Source: Pseudomonas sp. Root562 (lineage in GTDB: Bacteria; Pseudomonadota; Gammaproteobacteria; Pseudomonadales; Pseudomonadaceae). Taken from it: 61,093 nucleotides of DNA. The translations under genes were made by a program, and so were the position numbers. Under the pieces are notes generated by a model. It searched no databases and had not been told where the DNA came from. It saw only the letters and a program-made list of their open reading frames with translations. Within the stretch, counting starts at the first letter, position 1. Each line of letters opens with the position of its first letter. The stretch is from assembly GCF_001427125.1 (NCBI RefSeq), contig NZ_LMGK01000025.1:378683-439775 (forward strand), given 5' to 3'. Of the stretch, positions 16,897 to 25,383 are shown in pieces.

Positions 16897-17970
16897 TCAG
16901 GCCTTCATCGCCGCCATCAAGGCATCGCTGCCCAACAGCCGCAACACGCGTTTGAGGTTATAGGCGAGCACATGCAGGCTCATCTCGGTACTCACTCGGC
17001 CTAGGGTTCTGGTAAGGAAATGCGTGGCGCCCATCCAGGACTTCAATGTGCCGAAGGGATGCTCAACCGTTTGGCGCCGGATGCGCATCATTTCTGGCGC
17101 TTGATCAAGGCGACTTTGCATCGCCTCGAGTACTGATTCATGCTCCCAGCGGCTAACTCGCCGCTCAGAACTGGGCGTGCACTGCTGCTTCAACGTGCAA
17201 CTCTTACAGTGTGAGCTCCAGTAACGATGGAACTTCAGCCCTTTCTCAACGTGTGAAAAACGCCAGATCAAGCTTTGCCCAGCAGGGCATCGATACTCGT
17301 TCGTTGATGCGTCATAGATGAAATCATCTTTGCCGAAACGGCCAGCCGCTGTCGCTCCCGAGGTCACCGTCTTGGGTACGAAAACGGTGACTCCAGCCTC
17401 ATGGCACGCGAGAATTTCTTCACCCTTGAAATACCCTCTGTCTGCGACTGCCGACAGTTCTTCGACACCCATGGCCGCTCGGGCATGCATGGCCATAGAA
17501 CTCAGTTGGTCTCGATCAACACCATCATTCGTTACTTCGTGCGCAACTATCAGGTGGTGCTTCGCATCGACCGCCGTTTGAACGTTGTAGCCGACCATTC
17601 CGGTTCCGCGCGTTTTCATTGATCGAGCATCAGGATCGGTTAGCGAGATCTGTTTATCCGGTGTTTGGTTTAGCTGTACCTCGATTTCCTTGAGTTCCTG
17701 CATCTTGGCTTTTAAGGCCGCGATCTTGTCATGGAGCCGTTCGGCTTAGACCTGGGCAACGGAAGGCTCGCGACGGTCTGCGGTATCGAGTGCTGTCAGA
17801 TAGCGATTGATACTGGACTCAATTTCCTCCATTCGCCGCTTAAGCTTGGCGCTGGTGAAGTTCCGATCCCGATTGTTGACCGCCTTGAACTTGCTGCCGT
17901 CGATGGCAACGAGCGCTTCCGAGAACAATCCCAGTTGCTGGCACAGACACTCGACACTCCAGCTAATGGT
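16897..17970 (-). pseudogene. Decayed IS1182-type transposase
   Basis: The C-terminal two thirds (16897-17703) reads well as a DDE transposase: SLTDPDARSMKTRGTG, GYNVQTAVDAKH, VADRGYFKGEEI, a cysteine cluster (CKSC) and VEHPFGTLKSWMG. Upstream in the same frame a TAA at 17746-17748 interrupts the protein between VAQV and AERLHDKIAALK. Further upstream VAIDGSKFKAVNNRDRNFT is readable to about 17970, and then a TGA appears and the first ~150 residues of a normal family member are missing. One stop plus a lost 5' end mean it cannot move on its own. Confidence 0.85.
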
Positions 17971-18022
17971 CTGAGAAAGTACCGATCACACCCGCCACAG
18001 TGCTCGCGAAGGATTTCATGCC

Positions 18023-18577
18023 ATGGATTGCCCCCCCACACTTTACACCAGCCGCCTGATCCTCACGCCGCTTCAACTGACTGATGCGGCGGCGGTGCAG
18101 CAGTTGTTCCCCCAATGGGAGGTCGTCCGATATCTGGACAGCCGCGTCCCATGGCCATATCCGCAGGATGGCGGGCTGGTTTACGTGCGCGATATGGCTC
18201 TACCCGCCATGGCCGCGGGACGAGAGTGGCACTGGATGATTCGCACGCTCGCTCAACCTGAGCGCAGCATCGGTAGCATCAGCCTGTATGACCAGCCTGG
18301 CAACCACAGAGGCTTCTGGCTCGCCCCGCAGTATCAGGGGAACGGCTACATGCGCGAAGCCTGCAAGGTCATCAACGCCTACTGGTTCGAAACATTATTG
18401 CGCCCGGTCATGCAGGTGCCCAAGGCCGTCGCCAACCACGCTTCGCGCAAGGTGTCCCAACATGAAGGCATGCGCATGATCGAGACACGGGAAGGACGTT
18501 TCGTCTCCGGGGCCATGCAGGTTGAAGTATGGGAGATGACGCGAAGCGAGTGGCTCGCCGCAAGGACTGAATCTTGA
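18023..18577 (+). CDS. GNAT-family N-acetyltransferase (RimJ/RimL-like)
   Basis: A 184-residue acetyltransferase. It opens with LYTSRLILTPLQLTDA, has IGSISLYDQPGNHRGFWLAPQYQGNGYMREA as the beta-strand and acetyl-CoA loop region (QYQGNGYM replaces the common QxxGxG/A), and a C-terminal NHASRKVSQHEGMR helix. An AAGGA site precedes ATG 18023. It lies between a dead transposase and a MITE-like element, so it may have arrived with mobile DNA or been left beside it. The acceptor is unknown. Confidence 0.85.
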   Translation: MDCPPTLYTSRLILTPLQLTDAAAVQQLFPQWEVVRYLDSRVPWPYPQDGGLVYVRDMALPAMAAGREWHWMIRTLAQPERSIGSISLYDQPGNHRGFWLAPQYQGNGYMREACKVINAYWFETLLRPVMQVPKAVANHASRKVSQHEGMRMIETREGRFVSGAMQVEVWEMTRSEWLAARTES

Positions 18578-18613
18578 CCTGGTTTTCTGTCAATGCGAGC
18601 TACAGGCCCCTAT

Positions 18614-18779
18614 CGGCCCAGACTGTGTAAAAACTCTCACGAGGGCTCGACTGGTTAAAAACGACCAAAAAATTGCGAGCCTATGTAAATTTCAGGTCTG
18701 TTGACCCCACGCGCTTTTCTAGATTGACATAGGAGCGCGCACTTCGATTTTTGGTCGGCGTTTTTACACACTCTGGGCC
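18614..18779. mobile_element. 166-bp MITE-like element with inverted termini
   Basis: The ends are GGCCCAGACTGTGTAAAAAC (left) and the reverse complement of GGCCCAGAGTGTGTAAAAAC (right). Subterminal stretches also pair: GACCAAAAA and CCTATGT occur on both sides in inverted sense. There is no coding capacity. GTGTAAAA ends recall IS256-family termini, but no IS256 transposase is nearby, so family assignment is tentative. Confidence 0.65.
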
Positions 18780-18821
18780 GAAAGCCGCCCGCTTCGAATG
18801 CCATCTCCTGTCCGTTCTCGG

Positions 18822-19712
18822 CTAAGCGCTTTCGTCCAGGTAAAGCGACAGCGCCTCACTCAGGGCTTCAAATGTTTTGGCAATCCGCCCGACGTTGCGC
18901 AGGTCATTGTGCATGGCAATCCAAACATCAACGTCGAAGCCGAAGCTGTCAGGCAAAACCCGGATCAGTCCATAGGTCGCTGCGACGGTGGCTGGACATA
19001 AGCCAAACCCAAGGCCGTTTCTCAGCGCAGCGAGTTGAGCAAGGTGGTTGTCGGTGGCAATAGAGAACGGCTGGTCTGCCTCACACAGTCCCGCCTCGAT
19101 CAGCCGACGCCTGTCGGCGGAGCGTCGGTCGGGGCCAATCAGCGGCGCACGACGCACGGCCTCGAGACTTGCAGGTTCGCCATAGCGTTCAAGGCATTGG
19201 GCACTTGCGTAGAGGCCGACTCGCAGAGCACCAGCACGTCGCACGACGACTTCGGCTTCTCTGGGCCGCACGAGCCGCACAGCGATGTCTGACTCCTGTC
19301 GGGCAAGGTTCTCCAGCGAATCGTTGATACTGATTTCGAGCTTCAACGTTGAGTGCCTGTAATGAAACTCGCGCAGCAAACCGGGTAGTACCTCAACGCC
19401 CAAAAAGGCGCTGCTAGTGAGCCTGACAGTGCCGCACGATACGTCCGTTTCAGCACTGGCCATGCGATTGAACGCCTCGGCAGCCATCGCCATGGATTCG
19501 ACATGGTGAACAAGCCCACGTGCCGAAGCAGTAGGCACCAGGCCAGCGCAGGTTCGGGTGAACAGCTTCACCCCCAGACCCGCTTCAAGGCTTTCCAGGC
19601 GTCGACGAGCCGTTGCCTGCGCAATGCCCAGCAATCTGGAGGCGCCTGACAGGCTGCCACTGCGCAACACTGCCAGGAATACTCGCTGACTTTCCCATTC
19701 AAGGCCGCTCAT
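18822..19712 (-). CDS. LysR-family transcriptional regulator
   Basis: This 296-residue protein has an N-terminal helix-turn-helix (SGSLSGASRLLGIAQATARRRLESLE) and a ligand domain that ends KTFEALSEALSLYLDES. It resembles the LysR subgroup that acts on adjacent small stress genes. It is divergent from the GFA-family gene at 19817, with a 104-base spacer. No conspicuous palindrome was seen there. Confidence 0.87.
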   Translation of the reverse strand: MSGLEWESQRVFLAVLRSGSLSGASRLLGIAQATARRRLESLEAGLGVKLFTRTCAGLVPTASARGLVHHVESMAMAAEAFNRMASAETDVSCGTVRLTSSAFLGVEVLPGLLREFHYRHSTLKLEISINDSLENLARQESDIAVRLVRPREAEVVVRRAGALRVGLYASAQCLERYGEPASLEAVRRAPLIGPDRRSADRRRLIEAGLCEADQPFSIATDNHLAQLAALRNGLGFGLCPATVAATYGLIRVLPDSFGFDVDVWIAMHNDLRNVGRIAKTFEALSEALSLYLDESA

Positions 19713-19816
19713 CTATTTCGTACCAACGGTTGCTCCGTTTATTGTCTTCTGCCGGGTTTGAGGAACGTGGATGATGCACGTCTCTTTCGTAACGCAGCAG
19801 TATAAGGAGCAATACC

Positions 19817-20272
19817 ATGGGTTTCACCGGTCAATGCCGATGCGGACAAGTCCATCTTCAACTGCAGATTGAAGCACTTGCACCGTTGTACGCATGCCAT
19901 TGCCTTGACTGCCAGCGCTGGAGCGGCAGTGCTTTTGCCTTGCATATGCTCTGTGCCGCTCAGGCTATCGAGATCTCGGGAAGCACAACGACGTACATCC
20001 ATACTGCACAAGGACATACCTCTACGCAGTACGCCTGCAGTACGTGTTTCACCCGCCTGTTCAATGAGACTGACGCCGCCCCGGGCATGCGTGTCCTGCG
20101 TGCCGGCGTACTCCACGGCGCAGACCGTTTGACGCCCTTGGCACACATTTGGGTCAAGCGTAAGCAGCCGTGGATTTCGCTGCCAGAAGGCGTAGCGCAG
20201 TGGCCGGAAAGCCCAACTCCCGAAGAATTCGCAGTGGCCATCAGCGAACAGGCACCAATTGCTGCACTTTAA
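19817..20272 (+). CDS. GFA-family zinc protein (glutathione-dependent formaldehyde-activating fold)
   Basis: A 151-residue CENP-V/GFA-domain protein. Zinc ligands are visible as CRCG (C7, C9), CHCLDC (C27, C29, C32) and CSTC (C74, C77). AGGAG precedes the start. Members bind zinc and sometimes glutathione adducts; most, like this one, have no proven reaction. Divergent from the LysR gene, which may control it. Confidence 0.88.
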   Translation: MGFTGQCRCGQVHLQLQIEALAPLYACHCLDCQRWSGSAFALHMLCAAQAIEISGSTTTYIHTAQGHTSTQYACSTCFTRLFNETDAAPGMRVLRAGVLHGADRLTPLAHIWVKRKQPWISLPEGVAQWPESPTPEEFAVAISEQAPIAAL

Positions 20273-20447
20273 GTAACGGGTTAACGACCGAACGTAAGGG
20301 GGGGCAGGCATCTTTAAGGCCCACCCTCCTCCGACCCAGCAGCCACCTGCGAGCACAGAGCTCGCCTTTCAATCGAGCAATCTTGTCATTTGCCAAGGCT
20401 TAGGGCAGGGTCGATACCACTGATATCTCTGCCAAAGGAGTCACTCC

Positions 20448-21581
20448 ATGTCAAAGCTATATCCCAGTATCGATCCCGAAGGGCTGGTCGAGTACTCAGT
20501 GGTCTACACCGACCGCTCGCTCAATCACATGTCGCAGTCGTTTCAAGGCGTGATGAAGAACATCTCCACGACCCTGAAACAGGTCTACAACGCCGAGGCG
20601 GTTGCGGTGGTCCCGGGTAGCGGCACATTCGGCATGGAAGCGGTAGCGCGACAGTTTGCCAGCGGCCAACCATGCCTGGTGATACGCAACGGCTGGTTCA
20701 GTTATCGCTGGAGCCAGATCCTCGAGATGGGCAGCATTCCGGCGGCCACCACGGTGCTCAAAGCCCGACCGGTCGAGACGGGTCGCCAGGCAGCCTACGC
20801 CCCGCCCCCTCTGGACGAAGTGCTGGCGGCCATCGCGGCGCAGAAGCCACAGGTGGTCTTCGCCCCCCACGTTGAAACCTCATCCGGGATTATCCTGCCC
20901 GACGAATACATTCGCGCCGTTGGTGACGCCGTGCATGCGGTAGGTGGCCTGTTGGTGCTCGACTGCATCGCCTCAGGCACGATTTGGGTGGATATGCACA
21001 AATGCGCAGTCGACTTGCTGATCAGCGCACCGCAGAAAGGCTGGAGCGCCTCCCCTTGCTGCGCGCTGGTGATGCTCAGTTCTCTGGCCCTCGAGCGCAT
21101 CGAGCAGACGCAGAGCAGCAGCTTCGCCTGCGACCTGAAAAAGTGGCTGCAGATCATGCAGGCTTACGAACAGGGCGGACATGCCTACCATGCAACCATG
21201 CCCAGCGATTCCCTGGCGCGGTTCAACGAAGTGATGAAAGAGATGCAAGCCTACGGATTCGACAAAGTCCGCGACGAACAACAGGCGCTGGGTGATCGGG
21301 TGCGCGCCATGTTGACTGGCAAAGGCATCAAGAGCGTGGCCGCAGCCGGCTTTCAGGCCCCTGGTGTGGTGGTGAGTTACACCGATGATGCCGACATCAA
21401 GAGCGGCAAGAAATTTGCCGCCCACGGCCTGCAGATTGCCGCCGGCGTGCCGTTGCAATGCGACGAGCCGGCCGACTTCCAGACCTTCCGCATCGGTCTG
21501 TTCGGACTCGAAAAGCTGCACAATATCGAGCGCACGGTCAGCACCCTTGAGCAGGCGCTGGACGAGGTGATGGCTCACTAA
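20448..21581 (+). CDS. Class V aminotransferase (alanine-glyoxylate/serine-pyruvate type)
   Basis: A 377-residue PLP fold-type I enzyme. Family points are VVPGSGTFGMEAVARQF near 50-66, the PLP-binding aspartate in LLVLDCIAS, and the Schiff-base lysine K197 in SAPQKGWSAS. The C-terminal DFQTFRIGLFG carries the substrate-carboxylate arginine. The ribosome site AGGAG is well placed. No partner gene is adjacent, so amino donor and acceptor remain open between alanine, serine and glyoxylate-type pairs. Confidence 0.87.
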   Translation: MSKLYPSIDPEGLVEYSVVYTDRSLNHMSQSFQGVMKNISTTLKQVYNAEAVAVVPGSGTFGMEAVARQFASGQPCLVIRNGWFSYRWSQILEMGSIPAATTVLKARPVETGRQAAYAPPPLDEVLAAIAAQKPQVVFAPHVETSSGIILPDEYIRAVGDAVHAVGGLLVLDCIASGTIWVDMHKCAVDLLISAPQKGWSASPCCALVMLSSLALERIEQTQSSSFACDLKKWLQIMQAYEQGGHAYHATMPSDSLARFNEVMKEMQAYGFDKVRDEQQALGDRVRAMLTGKGIKSVAAAGFQAPGVVVSYTDDADIKSGKKFAAHGLQIAAGVPLQCDEPADFQTFRIGLFGLEKLHNIERTVSTLEQALDEVMAH

Positions 21582-21615
21582 GCCCTTATCTTCAATTGCC
21601 CCCGCCGAGGGTCGT

Positions 21616-21780
21616 AATGCTGTTCACTTAAGCGAACATTAGCATCCTGTGGCGAGGGAGCTCGCTCCCGCTGGGCTGCGCAGCAGTCCCTTTTAGGGCC
21701 GCTTCGCGCCCCGGCGGGACGGTGCGGCGATCCGACAAGCTCCCTCGCCACGGGTGTTCGTCCTTAAGTGAACAGCATTA
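21616..21780. repeat. 165-bp palindromic intergenic repeat
   Basis: The ends AATGCTGTTCACTTAAG and its inverted copy (CTTAAGTGAACAGCATT) are perfect inverted repeats. A second inner pair, GGCGAGGGAGCT on the left and its inverse AGCTCCCTCGCC on the right, completes a long cruciform-capable element. No coding frame is present. It is a typical Pseudomonas dispersed repeat between a plus-strand gene and a minus-strand gene and may also stop transcription. Confidence 0.88.
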
Positions 21781-21812
21781 CCGCTAAGCAGTTTGAGAAA
21801 ACGAAACTGGCT

Positions 21813-22181
21813 TCAAGGCCACAAACCTCTTGATGCGCTGGCAGCAGCCATGCCAACGGAATGGTCTAAACCATCATGTTCGTCAGTCATAAAGGCTGCC
21901 CCCTCAATGTGGTAGACCGTCGGTTCTGCCGAAAAATATTCCTCCAAGCCCATCATGAACAGCCGATGGTCTTCGCTCGCTTCGAAGCCCGGCGTGTGAT
22001 CTTCAAGTGATTGCCATCTCACGATCAGGTTGAACCGCTCAGGGCTTTCGATTCCCTGCGCGAGCAAGTGGCCGCCGTAACCTTTGGCGCGGCGGAGCAA
22101 AGGTGCGACGTCGGCAAATGCACGTCGGAACATTTCAATGCGTTCCTTGTGAACGGGGAGCAGAGCGATCTCATAGATCAT
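21813..22181 (-). CDS. Antibiotic biosynthesis monooxygenase (ABM) domain protein
   Basis: This 122-residue dimeric alpha-beta barrel has the ABM pattern MIYEIALLPVHKERIEMFRR, FNLIVRWQSLEDHTPGFEAS and a C-terminal region without a known domain. GAGAGGAA precedes the start. It lies 42 bases downstream of the oxidoreductase at 22224 on the same strand, so it is likely in the same ArsR-controlled operon. Such proteins oxidise or degrade quinone-like or heme-like compounds, or have only a structural role. Confidence 0.8.
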   Translation of the reverse strand: MIYEIALLPVHKERIEMFRRAFADVAPLLRRAKGYGGHLLAQGIESPERFNLIVRWQSLEDHTPGFEASEDHRLFMMGLEEYFSAEPTVYHIEGAAFMTDEHDGLDHSVGMAAASASRGLWP

Positions 22182-22223
22182 GGTGTTCCTCTCAATTGAC
22201 TTGAACGATTAAAAAACATGCGT

Positions 22224-23198
22224 TTACGCGATAAGCGATGGCTCGACTGCAATCGCAATTTTTCCTCGAATACCGTTGTTCGGACTTTCCAGCCGAGCAT
22301 GGGCGAGCGCAATGTCCGCAAGCGAATAGACAGCGCCAACGTGTGGCCGCAGCTGGCCGCGCGCAATCAATGCGCTCAACTCATCCAGCTTGCCGCGGTT
22401 TTGCCGGGTAAAAACGAAGTGATAACTCGCATTCTTGCCCCACGCCTGAACGAGATTTTGTGGCTGTGCTATGTCCACGATCGAGACGACACGGCCAAGT
22501 TGAGCGAGCACGTCGGGGCTGCGGGACAATGTGTTGCCGCCGATGGTGTCGAAAACAACATCAACGCCGTGGCCGCCTGTTTCCCGCATGACGGCGTCAA
22601 CATAATCTTCTTTTTCGTAGTCGATGATCACATCGGCACCCAAGCTGCGGGCGAACTCAGCGTTTGCTGCGCGTACGGTTGTGAACACTCTTGCTCCCAT
22701 GGCTTTCGCCAGCTGGATCGCGATATGACCGACGCCTCCGGCGCCGCCGTGTACAAGAATGCTTTCACCGACTCTGAGCGCGGCACGCACGACCAGCGCT
22801 TCCCACACCGTCCCGCCAACCAAGGTCAGGCTTGCGGCCTCAAGATGGCTCAGCGTGGGTGGCTTCTTCGCGACAATGCTTTCGGCAGCGAGGTGGTACT
22901 CGGCATAGCTGCCTGGCCCATCAAATATCTGCGGGGTGTACCAGACTTCGTCTCCTGGAACGAAGGTCGTCACGCCCGGCCCAACGTCTTCGACAACGCC
23001 AGATACGTCGTGCCCGGTAATGGCCGGCAGTTGCACCAGGTCGGGATAGTCGCCACGTCGAACCTGGTAATCCAACGGATTGATGGAGGTTGCGTGTACC
23101 CGCACCAGGACTTGCCCCGCGCGCGGCACAGGCTTGGGCACCTCGCAGAGTTCAAACGCTTCAGGACCGCCAAATGCTTTAAGTATCATCGCTTTCAT
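22224..23198 (-). CDS. Quinone oxidoreductase-type medium-chain dehydrogenase
   Basis: A 324-residue MDR protein: an N-terminal GroES-like domain (SINPLDYQVRRGDYP, ITGHDVSGVV) and a Rossmann domain with the NADPH loop ILVHGGAGGVGHIAIQLAK near residue 143. The zinc ligands of alcohol dehydrogenases are missing, which favours a zeta-crystallin/quinone oxidoreductase role. ATG 23198 is preferred because GAGGA lies 6 bases before it. A 20-bp palindrome at 23226 sits just upstream, and the ArsR-type gene precedes it on the same strand. Confidence 0.87.
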   Translation of the reverse strand: MKAMILKAFGGPEAFELCEVPKPVPRAGQVLVRVHATSINPLDYQVRRGDYPDLVQLPAITGHDVSGVVEDVGPGVTTFVPGDEVWYTPQIFDGPGSYAEYHLAAESIVAKKPPTLSHLEAASLTLVGGTVWEALVVRAALRVGESILVHGGAGGVGHIAIQLAKAMGARVFTTVRAANAEFARSLGADVIIDYEKEDYVDAVMRETGGHGVDVVFDTIGGNTLSRSPDVLAQLGRVVSIVDIAQPQNLVQAWGKNASYHFVFTRQNRGKLDELSALIARGQLRPHVGAVYSLADIALAHARLESPNNGIRGKIAIAVEPSLIA

Positions 23199-23225
23199 AA
23201 TGAATCCTCGTATCGACAAAATGGG

Positions 23226-23245
23226 ATATCGAGATATCTCGATAT
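23226..23245. promoter_or_regulatory. Perfect 20-bp operator of the ArsR-type repressor
   Basis: ATATCGAGATATCTCGATAT is a perfect palindrome 28 bases before the oxidoreductase start. It resembles the palindrome before the ArsR-type gene (23574), 16 of 20 positions matching. This supports one repressor acting on both sites. Confidence 0.75.
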
Positions 23246-23260
23246 GCTACGGTAAAAAAA

Positions 23261-23563
23261 TTACAGATCTTTCCCTATGATCTCGGCAAGCGCATTGATG
23301 GTTGCTTCATTTCGTTTGTAATAGGTCCACTGGCCTATTCGCCTGACTTCGACCAGGCCAACACGCTGCAACGTGGCAAGGTAACCGGACACCGTTGACT
23401 GCGACAGCCCGATGCCTTCTTGAATACTGCTGACGCACACTCCGACCGTGAGAACGTCACCTTCATCCTGTGGAGGGAAGTTCTTTACGGGATCCTTCAA
23501 ACCTTTCAGGATTTCAAGACGCGTAGGGTTTGAGAGGGCTTTGAATATTTCGATCAATTCCAT
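23261..23563 (-). CDS. ArsR-type winged-helix repressor
   Basis: A 100-residue regulator: FKALSNPTRLEILKGL opening helix, recognition helix in GLSQSTVSGYLATLQRVGLV, and a wing RRIGQWTYYKRNE. A cysteine in GVCVSSIQ precedes the recognition helix. It may sense a thiol-reactive compound, but no paired metal-binding cysteines are seen. An ATG at 23563 is chosen because homologous repressors begin here; the open frame extends upstream through a pseudogene and lacks a ribosome site. Likely autoregulated through 23574-23593 and repressor of the downstream oxidoreductase. Confidence 0.82.
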   Translation of the reverse strand: MELIEIFKALSNPTRLEILKGLKDPVKNFPPQDEGDVLTVGVCVSSIQEGIGLSQSTVSGYLATLQRVGLVEVRRIGQWTYYKRNEATINALAEIIGKDL

Positions 23564-23573
23564 AAACCCGAGG

Positions 23574-23593
23574 ATATCGAGATTTATCGATAT
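23574..23593. promoter_or_regulatory. Imperfect operator before the ArsR-type gene
   Basis: ATATCGAGATTTATCGATAT lies 10 bases before the repressor start and matches 16 of 20 bases of the perfect palindrome at 23226. Probable autoregulation site. Confidence 0.65.
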
Positions 23594-23690
23594 GTCAATA
23601 TGAGAATTCAGACAATTCTGTGCTTTTAATTGCAACCGTCCCAAAAAGCAGGCTTCGGAGGCTGGTGTGCGTGGGACCTCCCCCCTTTGG

Positions 23691-23834
23691 CTAGAGGAAG
23701 TTCCCCCCAGAACGCGGCAGGCTTTCCTGTTCTGTGGCCTTCGAAGTGTCTTCCACAACCAATGGTGTCACGGCCGACCGGACCAGCAGTCCGCCGTCAA
23801 TGTTGAACTCACTGCCGGTGACGGGACGTGCCAT
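23691..23834 (-). pseudogene. C-terminal remnant of a short-chain dehydrogenase
   Basis: Read on the minus strand this stretch encodes MARPVTGSEFNIDGGLLV, the conserved end of classical short-chain dehydrogenases (normally VTGSxFxIDGG). A short non-homologous tail to a TAG follows. Upstream of it the frame meets stops, and the catalytic YxxxK region is absent. Only the last ~45 codons of a deleted gene remain. Confidence 0.72.
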
Positions 23835-23967
23835 CTCGGCGCTTACTCAGCCCAGATGTTGGCTAAAGCCAGGAATGGCCGCTTAACTAGAGGCATCGAC
23901 GTGTAACCGAGTGACCAACTTGCTGCGCACGGATTCGCCCTTTCCAACCTCCACGGAAAAGCAGCCC

Positions 23968-24546
23968 ATGAAATCAATCCGCTCCCTTCCCTGCGTCATT
24001 GCCCTCGCCTCACTCTTCTCGACGGTTTGCCTGACGGCCCATGCCGACGACATACCGTTGGGCAGCAATTCCATGCAAGGCCATATTGTTTCCCGTGTAC
24101 TGGCCGTTGATCCCGCCAACCACCAGGTCACCATCGAAGGACGTGACAAGAGTCCGGTGCCCATCCAACTCACAGACCAGGCCAAGAACCTGCACAATCT
24201 GAAAGTCGGCGACACGGTCGACATCCATGTGGTTCGCTCGGTGGCGTATGTGCTCGATACCGATGTGGGCGGCACACCCGGCGTTAGCAAGGAATCGATG
24301 ACCATCCGCGCCACCAAGGACAATCCCAATCCCGGCGGTGAAGCGGTTCGCGAGGTCAAGGTCACGTCCAAGATCACCCGCATTGACTTGAAACAGCATG
24401 AGGTGACCTTGCTTCCGCCAGAGGGCGAAGCGACTGTCCTGAAAGTCGAAGATCCGAAGCTTCAGGAAAGAATGAAGAAGCTTCAGGTGGGGCAGACAAT
24501 CGATGCCATCTATACCGAAGTCATGACGGTCAAAACCTCACGCTGA
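23968..24546 (+). CDS. Exported protein of unknown function
   Basis: A 192-residue protein with a signal peptide (SIRSLPCVIALASLFSTVC, cleavage near HADD). The mature part contains two similar beta-rich halves, each with a phrase like VDPANHQVTIEG...DQAKNLHNLKVGDTVDI and IDLKQHEVTLLPPEG...EERMKKLQVGQTIDAI, so it is an internal duplication. No named domain was recognised. Start 23968 follows GGAAAAGC; an in-frame ATG 57 bases earlier would destroy the signal peptide. It is followed by the MarC gene, 48 bases on. Confidence 0.72.
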   Translation: MKSIRSLPCVIALASLFSTVCLTAHADDIPLGSNSMQGHIVSRVLAVDPANHQVTIEGRDKSPVPIQLTDQAKNLHNLKVGDTVDIHVVRSVAYVLDTDVGGTPGVSKESMTIRATKDNPNPGGEAVREVKVTSKITRIDLKQHEVTLLPPEGEATVLKVEDPKLQERMKKLQVGQTIDAIYTEVMTVKTSR

Positions 24547-24594
24547 TTGCGTTTGCCGATAACGTGGCCTCGAACAACAGGACTTGAGTTCGAT

Positions 24595-25269
24595 ATGACA
24601 GATCTGTTCAACGCAATCGGCCTTGGGTTATTGGCACTGCTGCCACTGACGAACCCGCCTACGACAGTTGCGCTGTTTCTCGCCTTGAGTAAAGGGTTGA
24701 GTCACAAGGAAAAAAACACCCAGGCTTTTCTGACGTCGTTCTATGTTTTTCTGATCATGGCAGTGACCTACTACGTAGGCGCGTTTGTCATGGACGCGTT
24801 TAACATCTCCATCCCGGGCTTGCGTATGGCCGGTGGCGGAATTCTTATCATCATGGGCTTGAAGATGTTGTTTCCGCCGACTGTTGCCCCCTCTTCCTTG
24901 AGCAACGGCCCACAGGAACAACCGAACTTTGCCTTTATCCCGCTGGCCATGCCGAGTACCGCCGGGCCTGGCACCATTGCGATGATCATCAGCTCCGCCG
25001 CCACGATCAAAAACAGTACCTTGTTTCCTGCCTGGGTCTTGGTGGTCGCCCCACCGCTGATTTTCCTGTTCACCGCACTCATACTTTGGGTATGCCTGCG
25101 GGGTTCGGGAATCATCATGAAAATCATGGGACAGTCAGGCATTGATGCCATATCACGGCTGATGGGTTTTCTTCTCGTGTGCATGGGCGCGCAATTCGCC
25201 ATTAATGGTTCAGTGGAAATCATCCAGACCATCATCGACAGCAATGCTCATCTGTTCCAGCATTCGTAA
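24595..25269 (+). CDS. MarC/YhgN family inner membrane protein
   Basis: This 224-residue protein has six membrane helices and the family phrases LLPLTNPPTTVALFLALSKG, AGGGILIIMGLKML and FIPLAMPSTAGPGTIA. Despite the name, MarC proteins are not proven drug pumps; their role is unknown. ATG 24595 is the family-typical start (MTDLFNAIGLG). Confidence 0.87.
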   Translation: MTDLFNAIGLGLLALLPLTNPPTTVALFLALSKGLSHKEKNTQAFLTSFYVFLIMAVTYYVGAFVMDAFNISIPGLRMAGGGILIIMGLKMLFPPTVAPSSLSNGPQEQPNFAFIPLAMPSTAGPGTIAMIISSAATIKNSTLFPAWVLVVAPPLIFLFTALILWVCLRGSGIIMKIMGQSGIDAISRLMGFLLVCMGAQFAINGSVEIIQTIIDSNAHLFQHS

Positions 25270-25383
25270 CGGACAACTCAAGTACAACGGTTACTCCAGC
25301 AGCAAACGCGATGAATAGAGCTACGCTTGACTGCAATGGAAGGACTTTGGGCAATCCTTCAAAGGGCAGCGGAGCCAAAAGAC

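Noticed and set aside
16728..18779. Reading the whole inverted-repeat interval as one intact insertion sequence
   Set aside because: The transposase is broken by a stop and missing its 5' part, and a third repeat copy lies inside the interval.
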